The translations under genes were made by a program, and so were the position numbers. A model generated the notes under the pieces. It was given only the letters and a program-made list of their open reading frames with translations, searched no databases and was not told where the DNA came from. A stretch of DNA of 64,000 bases from Glycine soja (Eukaryota > Streptophyta > Magnoliopsida > Fabales > Fabaceae): NCBI RefSeq assembly GCF_004193775.1, contig NC_041005.1:8806501-8870500 (forward strand). Direction: 5' to 3'. Position 1 is the first letter of the stretch. Each line of letters opens with the position of its first letter. This document shows, piece by piece, positions 23,971 to 35,932 of this stretch.

Positions 23971-24507
23971 AATTTCTGTCAAAATATTTGTACCATTTAC
24001 ACGAACATATTTATGTTACGTTTACTCACACATGTGACATGTCTATACTTATTTAGCTTTGGTAGTAGGACGATATGTTTGGTCAATTGTTGTGAAATAC
24101 CCTAACAAGTAGTAATATGATACTGCCTGGCTCATTTCAAAGAGTAACATTTTGGCTATTTGATTAATGATTAATTAGGAATTGCATGCATTCCATACAC
24201 TTTGTTGGTTTTGCTTAGGATGAGAAAAAAAATTTGAAATTTGATCAAATGAGAAAATCAAATGGTTAATTTTTTGTTTATAAAGGTTAATTTCTATCTT
24301 TATTTTATTTTACAAAATAAAATAAAATTCATCCTTACAAGATAAAACCTCGACATGGAATGATAATTGCATGCACTTTCTTTGGTTAATGGAGCATGTA
24401 TTTGACGCTAAGAATGAATTGGCGTTCATCATGACGGCTAATTCATTGTCAATTTTGTTATATCATTGTATAATAATATGCTTAAATATCATGCTTGAAT
24501 GTGAATT

Positions 24508-25406
24508 ATGTCAAAATTAACAAATGAAGAACACGAACAGTGCTACGAAATGGCCAAGATGATGCTGAAGGTCACTTTTGTATCAGAGACTATTTTAAAC
24601 ACCGTTAACCCCAAGGACCAGGTCATCTTATTTTGATTTAATTAACATATCATTATTCTGTTATTTTGTGTAACTAATCAACTTATTTGTCTAATTCTAA
24701 TGTTTTATATATTTGAAATGTAGATTTACAGTGAAGTTAGTAGGTCATTTGCTGTGAGGTGGAAAGATGTACTTGATCGTTTACGAAATTTGTTTGACAA
24801 GGATGGAAATTTGCATATCGCTCTCTACAACTAAGATTTGGACAGACCATCCATTGTAGCAGGGTGGACAACACTAAAAGATTTCTATCACATGATCAAA
24901 GATCATCAAGTGTCATTAACTCATTATGGTAAGAGTATATTCTTTCTCACTATATTCAAGAGCAGTAGCCATCCAAAATCATTCCCAATATGACACTCAT
25001 TATACCATCAAGTGTCAAATTCTGTCACTTTCAACGTGCTTCTCACTCAGTACAAAATTACCTGTAGCAGCCCGTAAGCAACTTTGTAATTTACTTGCCA
25101 GCAATTCTTTATCTTCCAAGTTTTAAATTTCATATATTTGTGACATAACATTATTCTTAATATCAGAACGTTCCAAGCACTATATATTATTTTCTTAAAG
25201 ACAAAGGCTTGACTCATTTGAATTTGGAGGACATTGCAGAATGTCGGATTGTGTTCAATCACTAGAGAAAGACAATTAAAATTGGAGTTGGATAGAAATA
25301 TTTTTATGAAACCCAGTCCTTCAAAGCTGGCATGGAAATTGTCTCCGAATTCCCTAATCCAACAATTAACTATGTTTTATTTTGGTCATGTTTATGAATT
25401 AAATTC
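24508..25406 (+). pseudogene. B3 DNA-binding-domain gene remnants carried by MULE-A
   Basis: Three blocks in gene order: an N-terminal exon (24508-24622, NPKDQ at its end); a second exon from 24723 (SRSFAVRWKDVLDRLRNLF, a stop at 24833, then DFYHMIKDHQVSLTHYG and VSNSVTFNVLLTQYKIT); and a third at about 25265-25395 (KTIKIGVG, a stop, KYFYETQSFKAGMEIVSEF). The last block has the GWK-F...FKAGD-like signature of plant REM-type B3 domains. Several stops and frame changes make it a pseudogene. The B3 assignment is from memory of the family and should be tested by profile search. Confidence 0.62.
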
Positions 25407-26198
25407 AAAATTATTAGGACTTGGAACATTATTCCTTTTAGTTGTGCTTTTGCTACAAACAATTTGTCGAATATTATCCCTTTGTTAGTTACCAGTTTCT
25501 TATATAATTGTTGTTTTACTATGTCTTGATCATAAATTTTTTGCAATATTGAAGTAACATTGTGCGACAAACACCGTCTTTTAGTAATTATTTTTGCCAT
25601 GTTTATGAATTAAATTATTTTCAATTAATCACTAAATTAAATTTTAAGCAATCTAATGCTAGTTTTAGTAATTTTTAAAAGTTTATATATATTATCATTT
25701 TTTTAGCAATCTAATTACTAAATACATTTTTTATACCACTATAAAATAATATCACCAAATCAAAATTTCTAAAATTGCTAAAATTATTACAAAAAAAGTT
25801 TGCACTACAAAAAAAATTAAATATATAATTTATATAATTTTATTTACAATTAAAAATAATTTAGAAACCTACAGATTATCAATCCGTATGGTTTATACGG
25901 ATTGTTGATCCGTATGTTCATACGGATTTCAGATGTACCTCTTCTTCTCTGGCGACGAATAACGACCCAACTTCACTGTATACTCCTAACGAAGCACATA
26001 CACCACCGAACACCAAATACGCTTCGAAAACAACCCTAACGGAAGCAACCTCAACTATTGGAGTGAGATTTCGTGGAAACAAAAAAGCGCTGCTTAAATG
26101 AAAAATTGGTTATCCTATTTATAACCAAAAATACTCATAAGGGTATCTTTAACGTTTTAGAAAGCTACTGGGTGCCCCAAGCACTTCCCCCACCATGA

Positions 26199-26332
26199 TG
26201 GATATGTAGAAAAACAAAAGGCCCCTTCTGTTACCACTCCCCTTTCTTACTGTTAAAACTTCCTAACCCAGTGGGTTTTTCGTGCACACCCACTGTTTGA
26301 CACAATTCCTCATAACACTCACAATATCACCC

Positions 26333-26363
<31 letters not shown>

Positions 26364-26694
26364 CTAGTTCCTCATCTTTATCCTCAATCTCAGACCAAAG
26401 AACCTTACATTTGTTCAATGAGCAAGAAAATCAAACCCACAAGGTCACTCCTAAACATAATCTCTTCGATGAAGAAATACACTTGAGAGAGATAAACCAA
26501 AATATGGATGATTGAAGTATTCCAAAAATCTCTCAGGATTCACTATATGTTCCTAAGACAATTAGAAACAAATACAATTTTGCTTATGTAATTAAGACCA
26601 TAGAAAATAGTATTCCTTTAGGACAAGACATAGGAAAAGAATTCCATTTATTATCAAAAAACTCTATCTTTGAACATAACAGAAAATACAAATA

Positions 26695-26751
<57 letters not shown>

Positions 26752-27584
26752 TGTAATTCTCTCACACTCTCTCATATAAAATGATTTTTTTCATAAAATA
26801 TATGTACTATTGGCTATACTATTAACAAGCTAACACTTTGATTGGATCCACCAATCAGTCCAACACTTGTTTAACATCTGACCTTTTGTTGTTAATATAA
26901 TTTCATTTCTGTGCCTCCACAATGACCACACCTCTGCTACCCAAACTCCCCACCAAAGCTTCTTTCATTTTTAGCCCACAATCCCTACACCGACTCTTAA
27001 AGGAACCAGGGGAGTGTTTTATTTGTTCTATGGCTGTACATTTTTTCTGGTTACTGTTTCTCCTTACTAAAAATAACACATCTTTAGAATTTGAAATGAA
27101 TAAAAAATTCAACAACAGAAATTTTTATTACATTTTTTTAAATTTTATCGTTTGAAATAAAATTAGTTTTAATTTTATGTACAAAACTAGTAAATTTTTT
27201 TGCAGAAATTAATATTTATTTATTAAAAATTATCTATTTAAATAAATACAAAAGAAGGAAGCAAAATCAAGCCCTTATTAGAGTTCTGAGTCTGGTCTTG
27301 TTTTAGTACGTATTACATAAAATTCTAGATAAATATTCTTGTCCCTAAAAACTTTGAGTGTGAAAAGGTGAGTGACCTAGTCACTGTAAGCATTGATTCT
27401 AGAAAGCTAAGATCAAATTGCATTTCATTTAGATTTTCTTTAGTTTTGAATTGTAGCCCAGTGCTTGTTATCTCACGATGAAATTCAACAATGTAGAATA
27501 ATGTTATCTCACAATGAAATTCAACAATAAGATGTGAAGTGTTTTGATGGTCATACCATTAAATTTTGAAAATCATGTTGAATA
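26199..27584. other. Spacer with two (TA)n tracts and a weak LINE-like trace
   Basis: Simple TA repeats at 26333-26360 and 26697-26748. On the minus strand around 26960-26900 the words EVWSLWRHRNEI resemble the region after the zinc finger of LINE ORF2, so an old LINE scrap is possible. No host gene is seen. Confidence 0.45.
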
Positions 27585-27922
27585 CTACCTCCATCTCATA
27601 ATAATTGTGGTATAAAAAAATATTTTAAAATAATTGTCATTTTAATAGTTCAGTATAATATTTATTATTTTCCTTCATTTCATAATAATTGTCATATAAA
27701 AAAAGATTATTTTAAAATAATTATCATTTATATACTTGAATGAAATCTTTATTATTTTTTTACTCCTATCTCTTATAATAATGACATGAACTGCAAAAAT
27801 TAAAAATAAATTAATAACTATACAAATAAATTTATAAAATTATTATTATCTTTCATTCATTTTATTAATATTTTTTAAGTTTAAAATAATTTAAGACAAA
27901 AGTTACAATGAGATATGGGGAG
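27585..27922. mobile_element. Stowaway-type MITE (Tc1/mariner)
   Basis: Left end CTACCTCCATCTCATAATAA and right end, reversed, CTCCCCATATCTCATTGTAA match the CTCCCTCCGT-type termini of Stowaway elements and are flanked by TA on both sides. The interior is AT-rich and contains a second CCTTCATTTCATAATAATTG at about 27671, suggesting internal duplication. Confidence 0.75.
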
Positions 27923-28680
27923 TAATTAAGACTTTTTTTCTTTGACAAAAACTACTACTATAAATTTGAAATGTCAAATAAATGAGTTTTCAAGTTATTA
28001 ATCAAATCCAGTAAAAAAAAGTTATTTATCAAATATATCTATATAATAAAATATAAATCATAAAATGTGTTTTGACAATCATGTCAATTGTCAACTAAAC
28101 ATAAGTCATCAAATGCATTTATTAAAAAAAATATTTTTTATAACTTTTTCTTTCGCTTTTACCCTTAAACCTTAACGTTTTACTCTACTCTTTTTACTTT
28201 ATCTATTTCTGAATTGTTTTTATACCATTATCCCTATTATCGTCTCTTTTCGAGATTCTTCTTTTTGTCTTAATTATTGTTTTCTTTTTAATACTATTTT
28301 TTTAAGATTAATGAAATAAACTCGTATCCACGCCTAATACATCCAGAAGGACCAGAACAGAGGAACATAAAAGTCCAAAAATCAATCAAAAGTCCACTAA
28401 TTCTCTCCTTTATTTTTTTTTTTCTACAGAAATCTCTTGTTATTTTAATATACTACATTATATGATCTGTTTTACACTTTAATCATGCACACCAAGGCAG
28501 ACATCGAGCCCCACAATCAAAGAAAAATAATAATAAAAAAGTACTGAAAGGCACAGATTGCGGATTCCCTCAAAATAAACGGGAAAAAAAAATCAAAAAA
28601 TTCAAAAGCAACAAAAAAAAAAAGAAAAAAGAAAAAGAATGTGTATGTTGATTTTTCACAAATTGTCCCTGAAAATGACC
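27923..28680. other. AT-rich spacer downstream of the ANTH gene
   Basis: No gene. A-rich runs at 28560-28640 lie just past the ANTH gene stop (minus strand) and probably include its 3' untranslated region. Confidence 0.4.
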
Positions 28681-28692
28681 GTTGGCCATATG

Positions 28693-29718
28693 TCACCTTA
28701 CCGTTGCAAAACTTAACCGTGGGACCGGACTGAGTTGCCCCGGGTCAAGAAACGGGTTGGTGGACCGAGTAAACTCGGCGGCGTTCCCTGCCACCACCAC
28801 CACCGCGAGCCACTTCCTTTCAATCTCCTTCTTCCTCGCCACACCCTTCTCCTTGGTCTTCTTAACCGAATCCCAGAACTCATTGTTCTTTCCCCTATTC
28901 ACAAACAAAAGCACCAACTTTTCACGAGTCTCCTCCAATCTCCCCAAATACCCCACCAACTCGTTCAACTCACCCACGTCCTCCATTATTCTTCCCCCAA
29001 GCTCCTCAACACGCATCAAAATCTCACCTTGCACGCTCCTATAATTCTCCCCCACCAATCTCACAACCTCGTACACCAACTCGTTCCTCTGAAGGTGCAA
29101 CGAATCTGGAACGTGGCTTGTTTGTTCGACGAAACCCACGAGAGCCTCCAACTTATACAACAAATCCGCATTCGACGCCTTCGAAACCAAAGTCTTTTTC
29201 TTTTCTTGGGACTCGCAAGAGTGGTTCAAGTAATAACCTAAGATCCTTGAAACGGTTAAGATCTGTTCCAACACTCCCGCGTACCAGCGAACCCACGAAC
29301 TGAGTTCGAGCGATTCCAAGTCCGAGCCGTCTCGGAAGGTGGAGAGGTTCAAGAAATTGTGGCCACCGTAGGAAGGGTAACAGGAGAGTTGGTCTTTCAA
29401 AATGAAGGGTCCCTTTACGACGACGTTGTGGAGTGTGTAGAGGCATTTGAGTGCCACGGTGGCGCTGCGCGTGCTGTGGAGGCGGTCCATTAGCGCGTCG
29501 ATGCAAGCGCGAGGGTGGCGCTTCTGGTGGGACCCGACCACGAGGACGGCGGAGATTGTTTCCTCGGAGGGCAGCGCGGCGAGGGCGTGCGTGGTGGCAC
29601 GGAGCACGTGCACGCGGACGGAGGACACGTGTCGCTTCGTGGATAGCGCTGCAGCGATTACTGAGGCTTTGTCTTTGAGGCTTTGAGCCAAATTTCTTAA
29701 TCGATTTTGCTGGGCCAT
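28693..29718 (-). CDS. ANTH-domain clathrin-assembly protein (At4g40080-like)
   Basis: An intronless frame of 341 residues from the Met of MAQQNRLRNLAQSLKDKASV. An ANTH fold spans roughly residues 10-270: basic KDKAS and STKRHVSSVRVHVLRATTH at the lipid-binding end, ALKCLYTLHNVVVKGPFIL, SWVRWYAGVLEQILTVSRIL, and a helical tail (ELNELVGYLGRLEETREKLV). The C-terminus holds NPFL, near the NPF class of endocytic motifs. Family members bind phosphoinositides and clathrin at the plasma membrane or endosomes; this one is of the short type without a long disordered tail. An upstream in-frame Met (29793) would add 25 residues. I prefer 29718 because homologues start there, although a TATATAAGG word at 29741-29750 lies closer to it than a standard TATA box would. 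Codons are GC-rich compared with the surroundings. Confidence 0.93.
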   Translation of the reverse strand: MAQQNRLRNLAQSLKDKASVIAAALSTKRHVSSVRVHVLRATTHALAALPSEETISAVLVVGSHQKRHPRACIDALMDRLHSTRSATVALKCLYTLHNVVVKGPFILKDQLSCYPSYGGHNFLNLSTFRDGSDLESLELSSWVRWYAGVLEQILTVSRILGYYLNHSCESQEKKKTLVSKASNADLLYKLEALVGFVEQTSHVPDSLHLQRNELVYEVVRLVGENYRSVQGEILMRVEELGGRIMEDVGELNELVGYLGRLEETREKLVLLFVNRGKNNEFWDSVKKTKEKGVARKKEIERKWLAVVVVAGNAAEFTRSTNPFLDPGQLSPVPRLSFATVR

Positions 29719-29818
29719 TGCGGAAGAAGAAGAATTTGGTACCTTATATAAAGGGTTGTGTTTTTGAGTCAGAAACCCAATCTTCACTCGCATTGCATTC
29801 TCACACGCATACGGTGCC

Positions 29819-31317
29819 TAAATTATATTTTATTTATTTAGTTATTGTTTAATTATCCTTTAAGTCACTATGATTATAGGTAAATTTTTTATTTCTTAAA
29901 ATTTATATTTTAATTTTTTTAAAAAAAATTATCGCAAAATTTTTTTAATTAATAAAATTAAATTTTTTTAATAATAAATATTTTTTTAAAAATAAAATAT
30001 AAATTTCAGCAACTACAAAATTTAACTATTAAACTTCGGAGAGGGACAAATTTAAAAATCATATATATTAAATGAATAATTTAATCTTTATTTATTTATT
30101 CGTGGAAAAAGAAACCACGTCGTTTTTAAGACTTTATGATAAATAATTAGATATCAGATGAAGGATATGGAATTCAGACCTTATTATTTCATTATTATAT
30201 GCTTCCCCGCGTTTTCCTTCTCTTTGTTAACGCGGGCAAGGAAACTAATTTCTTTTTCTCTCAACTACATTGAAAAGACTATTAGTTAGTATTTGTTTAT
30301 TATGTGCATAAAAGAGACTTTTTTTTAAAATTATTTAATTTGACCATTTACAAAAATTAGTCTCATTCGCTGGCTGATAGATATTTTATTCTTTATTTTT
30401 ATTGACTTTTATTAATTCAATTGTTATCTTACTCTTTCTTTTTGAAACTAGTTCTTTCACCCATCCGATGCATGAAATCTTTTATATTGAAGGTCAAATA
30501 ATATAGTTAGAACTTATATTTAATAGACATAATATTATGATAAAAGAAATAAAAAAAAAAGAATAAATGTATTTTGAGAAGAATCTATAGGTAATAAATA
30601 AACTGTAAAAATGTTCAATAAATATTAAGGAAAGATATATGTGCATTAAATGGAGTGGAAAATATTATACTTGTAGACAATAATGAATTCCATCAATAAT
30701 TACTAAATTAAAATACAAAATATATCACTTTTAAGTTTGTACAAAAAAGAAACAAAGGCAATTAATATAAAGGGTGTGTAAAAGTTGTTAACTTTATCGG
30801 AAATAAAACTTATGAACAAATTATACAATTGATTAAACATGTTATAAAACAAAAAATAAACTCTAAACTAGTCATTAAATATTACATTACAACATATTTG
30901 AATTAAATTTTTAAATAAAATTATTGGCATTATAATATTAAAAATATTACATATTTTAAATATGACGGCAATCAAGTCAGACATGTTTTGGAAAAATATT
31001 AAATACATACTTTAAAGTCTTTACAATAATTGAAATTCATTTGTATTGAACAATTTAATGCTAAAAATAAAATACTTGTTTTACAACGGTAAAAATATAA
31101 TACTTTAACTATAAAAATGAAAACTTTTCAATGACTCGTTAAAAATAAATTATAGATTATTAAAAATATTATAATTTGAAAAACCACATTAATAATTGTT
31201 TAAATGAAATACATTTAATTACAATAATAATTATTTTCAATGACCCATTAAAATAATATTTATATTAGGAAAGACAGTTCAAAAGCAACATTTTATCTTA
31301 TTTTAAGTATTAAAATC
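29819..31317. other. AT-rich spacer
   Basis: Upstream side of the ANTH gene, with no gene seen. It is strongly A/T biased and has no terminal repeats that I could pair. Confidence 0.5.
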
Positions 31318-32095
31318 ATTCATGTTCAATTTTCTTTTTTACAGCAGTTGAATATCCTTCTCAAAAATCATAAATATGATAAACGAACGCATATTATTTA
31401 AAATTATTTTTAAAAACATTATTAATTTTGACTTTATTTAAATTAAAAATTAAAAACTAAATATTTCTTTCATTTTATTTTTTGTTTATGATGTCTTTGT
31501 TAAAAATAGTAACAAATTAATAAATAAATGCATAATAACAAAAACATAAATGCATGAATTCAAACAACAAATATTGAAATTGAAAACTATTCATGTTCAA
31601 TATCCTTCTTAAAGATCATAAAATATTATAAATGATTTCATTATTTAAACATATTTTTAAAAACATTATTTTATTTTGAATTTATTTAAATTCAAAACTA
31701 AAAATTAATTTTATTTGTTTACTTTAGTTTTTGAGGTCTTTGTTTGAAAAAAGGCATAAATTAATAAATAAATGCATTATAGCAAAAACATAAATACATG
31801 AATTCAACCAACAAATATTAAAACCATTCATGACCAACCTCTTTTTTACAGCTGTTCAATATCCTTCTTAAAAATCATAAAATTGATAAATGAATGTATT
31901 ATTTAAAATTTATTTATTTTGACTTTATTTAAATTCAAAATTAAATACTAAATATTTCTTTCATTTTATTTTTGTTTATGAGGTCTTTGTTTAAAAAAAT
32001 CATAAATTAATAAATAAATTCATAATAACCAAAACATAAATGTATGAATTCAAACAAAAAATATTAAAACCATTAATGTTCAGTATCTTTCTCCC
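31318..32095. repeat. Degenerate tandem repeat, unit about 245 bp, just over three copies
   Basis: Three anchors recur in the same order: CATTCATGTTCAA-type at 31318, 31590, 31822 and 32066; GGTCTTTGTTTAAAA-type at about 31490, 31733 and 31981; and ACATAAATGCATGAATTCAA-type at about 31544, 31788 and 32034. Spacing is 233-273 bp. No coding potential. Confidence 0.75.
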
Positions 32096-32639
32096 AATAC
32101 TTAATAATGAACAAAAATAATACAATTCCTGTAATATATATATTATTCAATAAAATATGCTTAAAAATGAAAAATTAAAATACTCAATAATCAATCCTTA
32201 AAACCTGATTATAAAATTAGAAAGAAATATTTTATAAAATGCTTATGTAACAATATATTTTATTAAATAAACAAGAAACAAAAGAATTAAAAAAATTATT
32301 TAAATGGGCCTTTTGTAACGATCTTTTCTCACTACATGTTTCCAAAACAACTCTAAACAATTCAAAGAGTTTATTTTTAGATATAGCTCCCAAACTATTT
32401 TGTTTATGAATTGAGGTTCATGTGATAGCATTCGCATTAACTTTGTCTTAACTTTGCATACACACATATAGCAGTAATATAACATATACAAAAAATACCT
32501 CGAGCATATATTATAAAACATAAAGAGAAAATATTTGAGCTATATAACACTGCAACCAACAAATATTAAAGTATTTTCAAAAGTGATGTGTGAATACAAC
32601 GATGTATTCATCAACAAAAGAATACATAGAAAAATGAGG

Positions 32640-32850
32640 GATACATCTCGCACACCCTATGCTGATCATCCTTTCAAGTTAACGATGGGGTGGTTGATCA
32701 CCTAGCAAATGTAGCTCATGGTTATGGTGTTGGGTTACATATGTTGCATACCCCTCTCGTGGGTACTTGTTTGTTTCTTATTTTGGATGCTATTCAGTTA
32801 TTGCTCTCAGCACGTAGCATTTGCGCTAAATGTTCATGCACCACATTAAA
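32640..32850 (+). pseudogene. Possible RNase H-domain fragment of a LINE
   Basis: Reads NDGVVDHLANVAHGYGVGLH then MLHTPLV, resembling the C-terminal end of the RNase H domain of plant LINE polyproteins (a REGN.VAD.LA-type motif). It is short, with no flanking LINE sequence, and ends in unrelated sequence about 140 bp before MULE-B. Confidence 0.45.
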
Positions 32851-33727
32851 TTGCTATCAGCATCCCATTACATTTCGGAAAACCAAGTGTGGAATTTATG
32901 GAGGTACTGATAGTAATGTATGTAAGTGCAGCAAGCAGCAGTCTAACATCTGTTTGTAGTTTTTTCTTAGGTTTTGTCCTTCATAAAAAATACTGAGTGT
33001 TGCTAGGTGCACCCAGCATTATTGCTGGTGCACCCAGCATTCTTAAAAAATGATAAAATTGTTCTTGCTTGATTTTCCTCCTACGGATCAACTTGATTCG
33101 TAAGTTGATCCGTAAGAGGAAAAATAATTATAATATACTTTAAAGATACAACATATTTATTTATAATATAATTAAATCTATTTTTTTAGAATAAATTTGT
33201 TTAGAAGATGATATTAAAATACTTACTCAGTCCTATTATAATTATTGTTTAAGGTTATTTTATACATATTAATAAAAATCAATAAATACATAAAAGATAA
33301 TATTATAAAGAATTAATCATATCATTATTAATATTATAAAGAATATAAAAAAATAATTAGTATTATATTAAAAATTAAAATACTAACTACTTTATAATAC
33401 ATTTTTTTACATGATCATTAGTATAAGTGGGAAAATAGTAATTATAAGAGAATTTAAAAATATTAGTACGTTATATAAGATCTTAGATAACGACTGATGT
33501 CCATTTTTTGTTTAATTTTTTTTTACACCTTTTTCAACTTCTTTATTTCAATTATATTTAAAGTTATATTTTAAATTATTTTTTATTAGTTGGTAAACTA
33601 AGTTAACTAGACCATTTTAATAACACACGTGTATATAGACACAAATGGAATACACAATCAATGAAAATAAATAAAACTAACATTAGTAATGAAAATAAAT
33701 AAAACCAACAATACTCATGAAATGAGT

Positions 33728-35711
33728 TCATGTACAATATCTATATATACAAGGAATATCAATGTAAAATATGTACATAAAATACGCCTGATCAGTGCGC
33801 TGCCTGCGTCTACACCTAACGTATACTAGATGGTCTTGTGTCACACTCCTGACCAATCTGAGGCATTCTTCGATCACCTCATGTGTCGATGAGCCAGACG
33901 TGACCACCCCTAGACTCAGATGGCGCTCCAACCTCTCAGCAATGTCATCACAAACTTCCTGTTACATACAAAACAAACTAATTACACAAATTATTATGCA
34001 AATATTAAGGTAAATGACGTAAATTATTAGTATTACTTACCACTGCATGTCTGGGCTCCTCCGCAGATGTCGACGATGCTCCTGGCTCCGGCACGCGAGG
34101 GATATCCGTCTGCGGGGCCTGAGGGACGACTTGGGGCTGCGGGGCGCGACCATGAGGCAGAGGATCTAATGCGTGGCCTATTGTCATGAAAGGATGGGAG
34201 ATGCAGAAGAACCAGTTGATGTAGTCACTGGAACACGCCTCTAGCACAACGCACACCTCACTTGCAGGTACGATATGATCCTCGTAGTGCATCCACCTGT
34301 CGTGTATATCATCATACGAGACCCATGAATCGACAGGAGGAGCAGGAATGGTCTGCGTGTAGCCAAACTGCCGCACGACCCTCTCCGATCGGTAATAAAC
34401 AGCAACAGGCCCCCAGCGAAAGAGACCGAAATAGCATGATCTGACGTGGAAGTCCCGGACCTCCCGATGCTCCCCATAAGGGATCCAGCAGACATCCGGA
34501 ATCTGGAGTCGGTCTAGGCGCTCCCTGTACGATGGCGTGCGAATTCTTTTCACGGTCTTCTTCGTCGCAATCCACCTGCACGCACGCGGAGAAGCCTCGT
34601 CGTAGTCCTGGTCAGCGGTGGACTCCGCGACCGAGGGAAAGTGCTCGTAAATCCAGCACTACAGATGTAACATTCAAATTATAAACATTAATAATGAAAG
34701 TTTAACAAAATTTAAAGTAAATCCAGCACTACAGATGGACATTGGTTGCACTCTTGTTAGCAAACAGAGTGAAACCCAGTAGGTGAAGAAGATATGCGCG
34801 AGTCGCAGCTATCCAATGACCTGCCTGGCATCGGCGCTGATATATATCACGTACCCATTGCAGGCGTACGTACGATCCACGACACTGGACTGTCTCAGCC
34901 CTAGCAGACTCTGGAGAGACCATCAACAAGTCCACCAGCATCTGAACCGCATCGTCCACGTGCAAGGGCTCAAATGCGTGTAAGTCGCCAATAACGGGAA
35001 GATGGAGAAGAGAGGAGACGTCGTCCAATGTGATGGTGAGCTCTCCCACCGGGAGATGGAAACTAGACGTCTCCCGGTGCCACCGCTCCACAAACGCGGA
35101 CAAAAGTCCCCGATCGCCGGTGTCTACCGAACACGCGATCAGAGGACTTAGTCCTGTACCAGCAATAAGTCCCTCAATGGCAGGGACAGGCCTGCCTAAA
35201 CTGTGGACCTTCCTCCCATGAGAGGATAGCTTCAATTCAGGATGCTCCTGAATTGAAGTATAAAGGAACATAAAATTCGTTAAAATTATCATTTAAAGGA
35301 AAACTAATTTCAATCATAAAGTATAATTTACAAGTAACTAAAAATAAATAGTATAAATACCTCTCCCGTCCATACGCTGCAAGCAACGTGATCCGCATAC
35401 GCTGTCAACACAGATGGGTCGCTCGGACCACCCGGAAATCCCTGAGGCTGATCCTCAACCGCCTCTACGCCTGCGTCCGCAGGAATGTCCTCCACAACAG
35501 CTGGTGCCTCCATCGGGTCATCTTGAACATCTGGCGCAGGGATGACTGGCTCATTGACGTGATCCGCAGTCACAGCGACTCGCTGCCTCCATGCGGATGC
35601 AGTAGGCCGTCGACGCTGCGGAGCATCATCGGAATCATCACGATCTCCTCTGCCCAGACCTCTGCCAGTGACTTGACCTAAGGCATGACCTAATCCTCTA
35701 GTCCTAACCAT
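33728..35711 (-). CDS. Plant-mobile-domain (PMD, MAIL-type) protein in MULE-B, internally shortened
   Basis: Exons 35711-35361, 35247-34741, 34658-34041 and 33958-33728 join in phase to 1707 nt (568 residues). Exon 1 starts MVRTRGLGHALGQ and is Arg/Asp/Pro-rich. Exon 2 holds the PMD core: FVERWHRETSSFHLPVGELT, ITLDDVSSLLHLP, LLHLLGFTLFANKSAT. Exon 3 resumes at CWIYEHFPSVAE and continues VCWIPYGEHREVR, VVRQFGYTQTIP, NWFFCISHPFM. Exon 4 is short and basic. The family block that normally joins ANKSAT to CWIYEHFP (with YAWG..ALVHMYDHLN) is missing, and a 21-bp sequence is duplicated at that point. A GTCCAT donor at 34740 and the AG at 34659 would give an 82-nt intron and keep the frame; unspliced, the frame ends at 34729. 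PMD proteins have roles in silencing and genome stability in plants and recur in transposons; the role here is unknown. Confidence 0.8.
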
Positions 35712-35834
35712 GATCTGCAAATGAGTACCGCAAAATCCATCACTCATTTCATTTTCTCAAATTTCAAGCATTTGGTTAACTCAATTCAATTACTCTAATG
35801 GCCACTTGTTGTTTTATCATATGTTTTACTTATT

Positions 35835-35928
35835 AGAGAGAAACTTGATGAGCTTTATGAATCTGACAAACAATGGTCAACAGCATCTCAAATGCTTAGT
35901 GGTATTGACCTTGATTCAGGAAGGTGTT
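35835..35928 (+). pseudogene. CSN4: COP9 signalosome subunit 4 exon fragment captured in MULE-B
   Basis: After TATTAG the plus strand reads REKLDELYESDKQWSTASQM and then LSGIDLDSG, the conserved CSN4 stretch, ending at GGAAG|GTGTTG like an exon-intron border. It is uninterrupted over about 30 codons but isolated, with no other CSN4 exon recognised. It lies on the strand opposite to the PMD gene, about 120 bp beyond its start codon. Confidence 0.85.
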
Positions 35929-35932
35929 GTTT

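Larger units (their letters stand above)
22557..26189. mobile_element. MULE-A: non-autonomous Mutator-like element, 9-bp target duplication
   Basis: Target duplication CCACCATGA is exact at 22548-22556 and 26190-26198. The left end reads GGGTGTTACTTTGGGCACCC AGCA and the right end, reversed, GGGAAGTGCTTGGGGCACCC AGTA. Just inside both ends are palindromic words built on CCGTATG/CATACGG (23043-23097 on the left; 25880-25934 on the right, including ATACGGATTGTTGATCCGTA). The interior holds B3-like gene remnants and AT-rich sequence. No transposase was found, so mobility would depend on an enzyme supplied from elsewhere. Confidence 0.9.

Noticed and set aside
26584..26775. 63-codon frame with an Ile-Tyr run
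   Set aside because: Translation of a (TA)n microsatellite.
28735..29241. 168-codon plus-strand frame opposite the ANTH gene, and others at 29118-29686
   Set aside because: Shadow frames of a GC-rich gene; the minus-strand product matches the ANTH family from end to end.
33200..33460. A second Stowaway-like MITE (CAGTCCTATTATAATTATTG)
   Set aside because: The opposite end could not be matched and no TA duplication was found.
34647..34737. The 21-bp duplication as an alternative transposon target duplication
   Set aside because: It lies within one gene, includes exon sequence (TGCTGG) and has no element termini between the copies.
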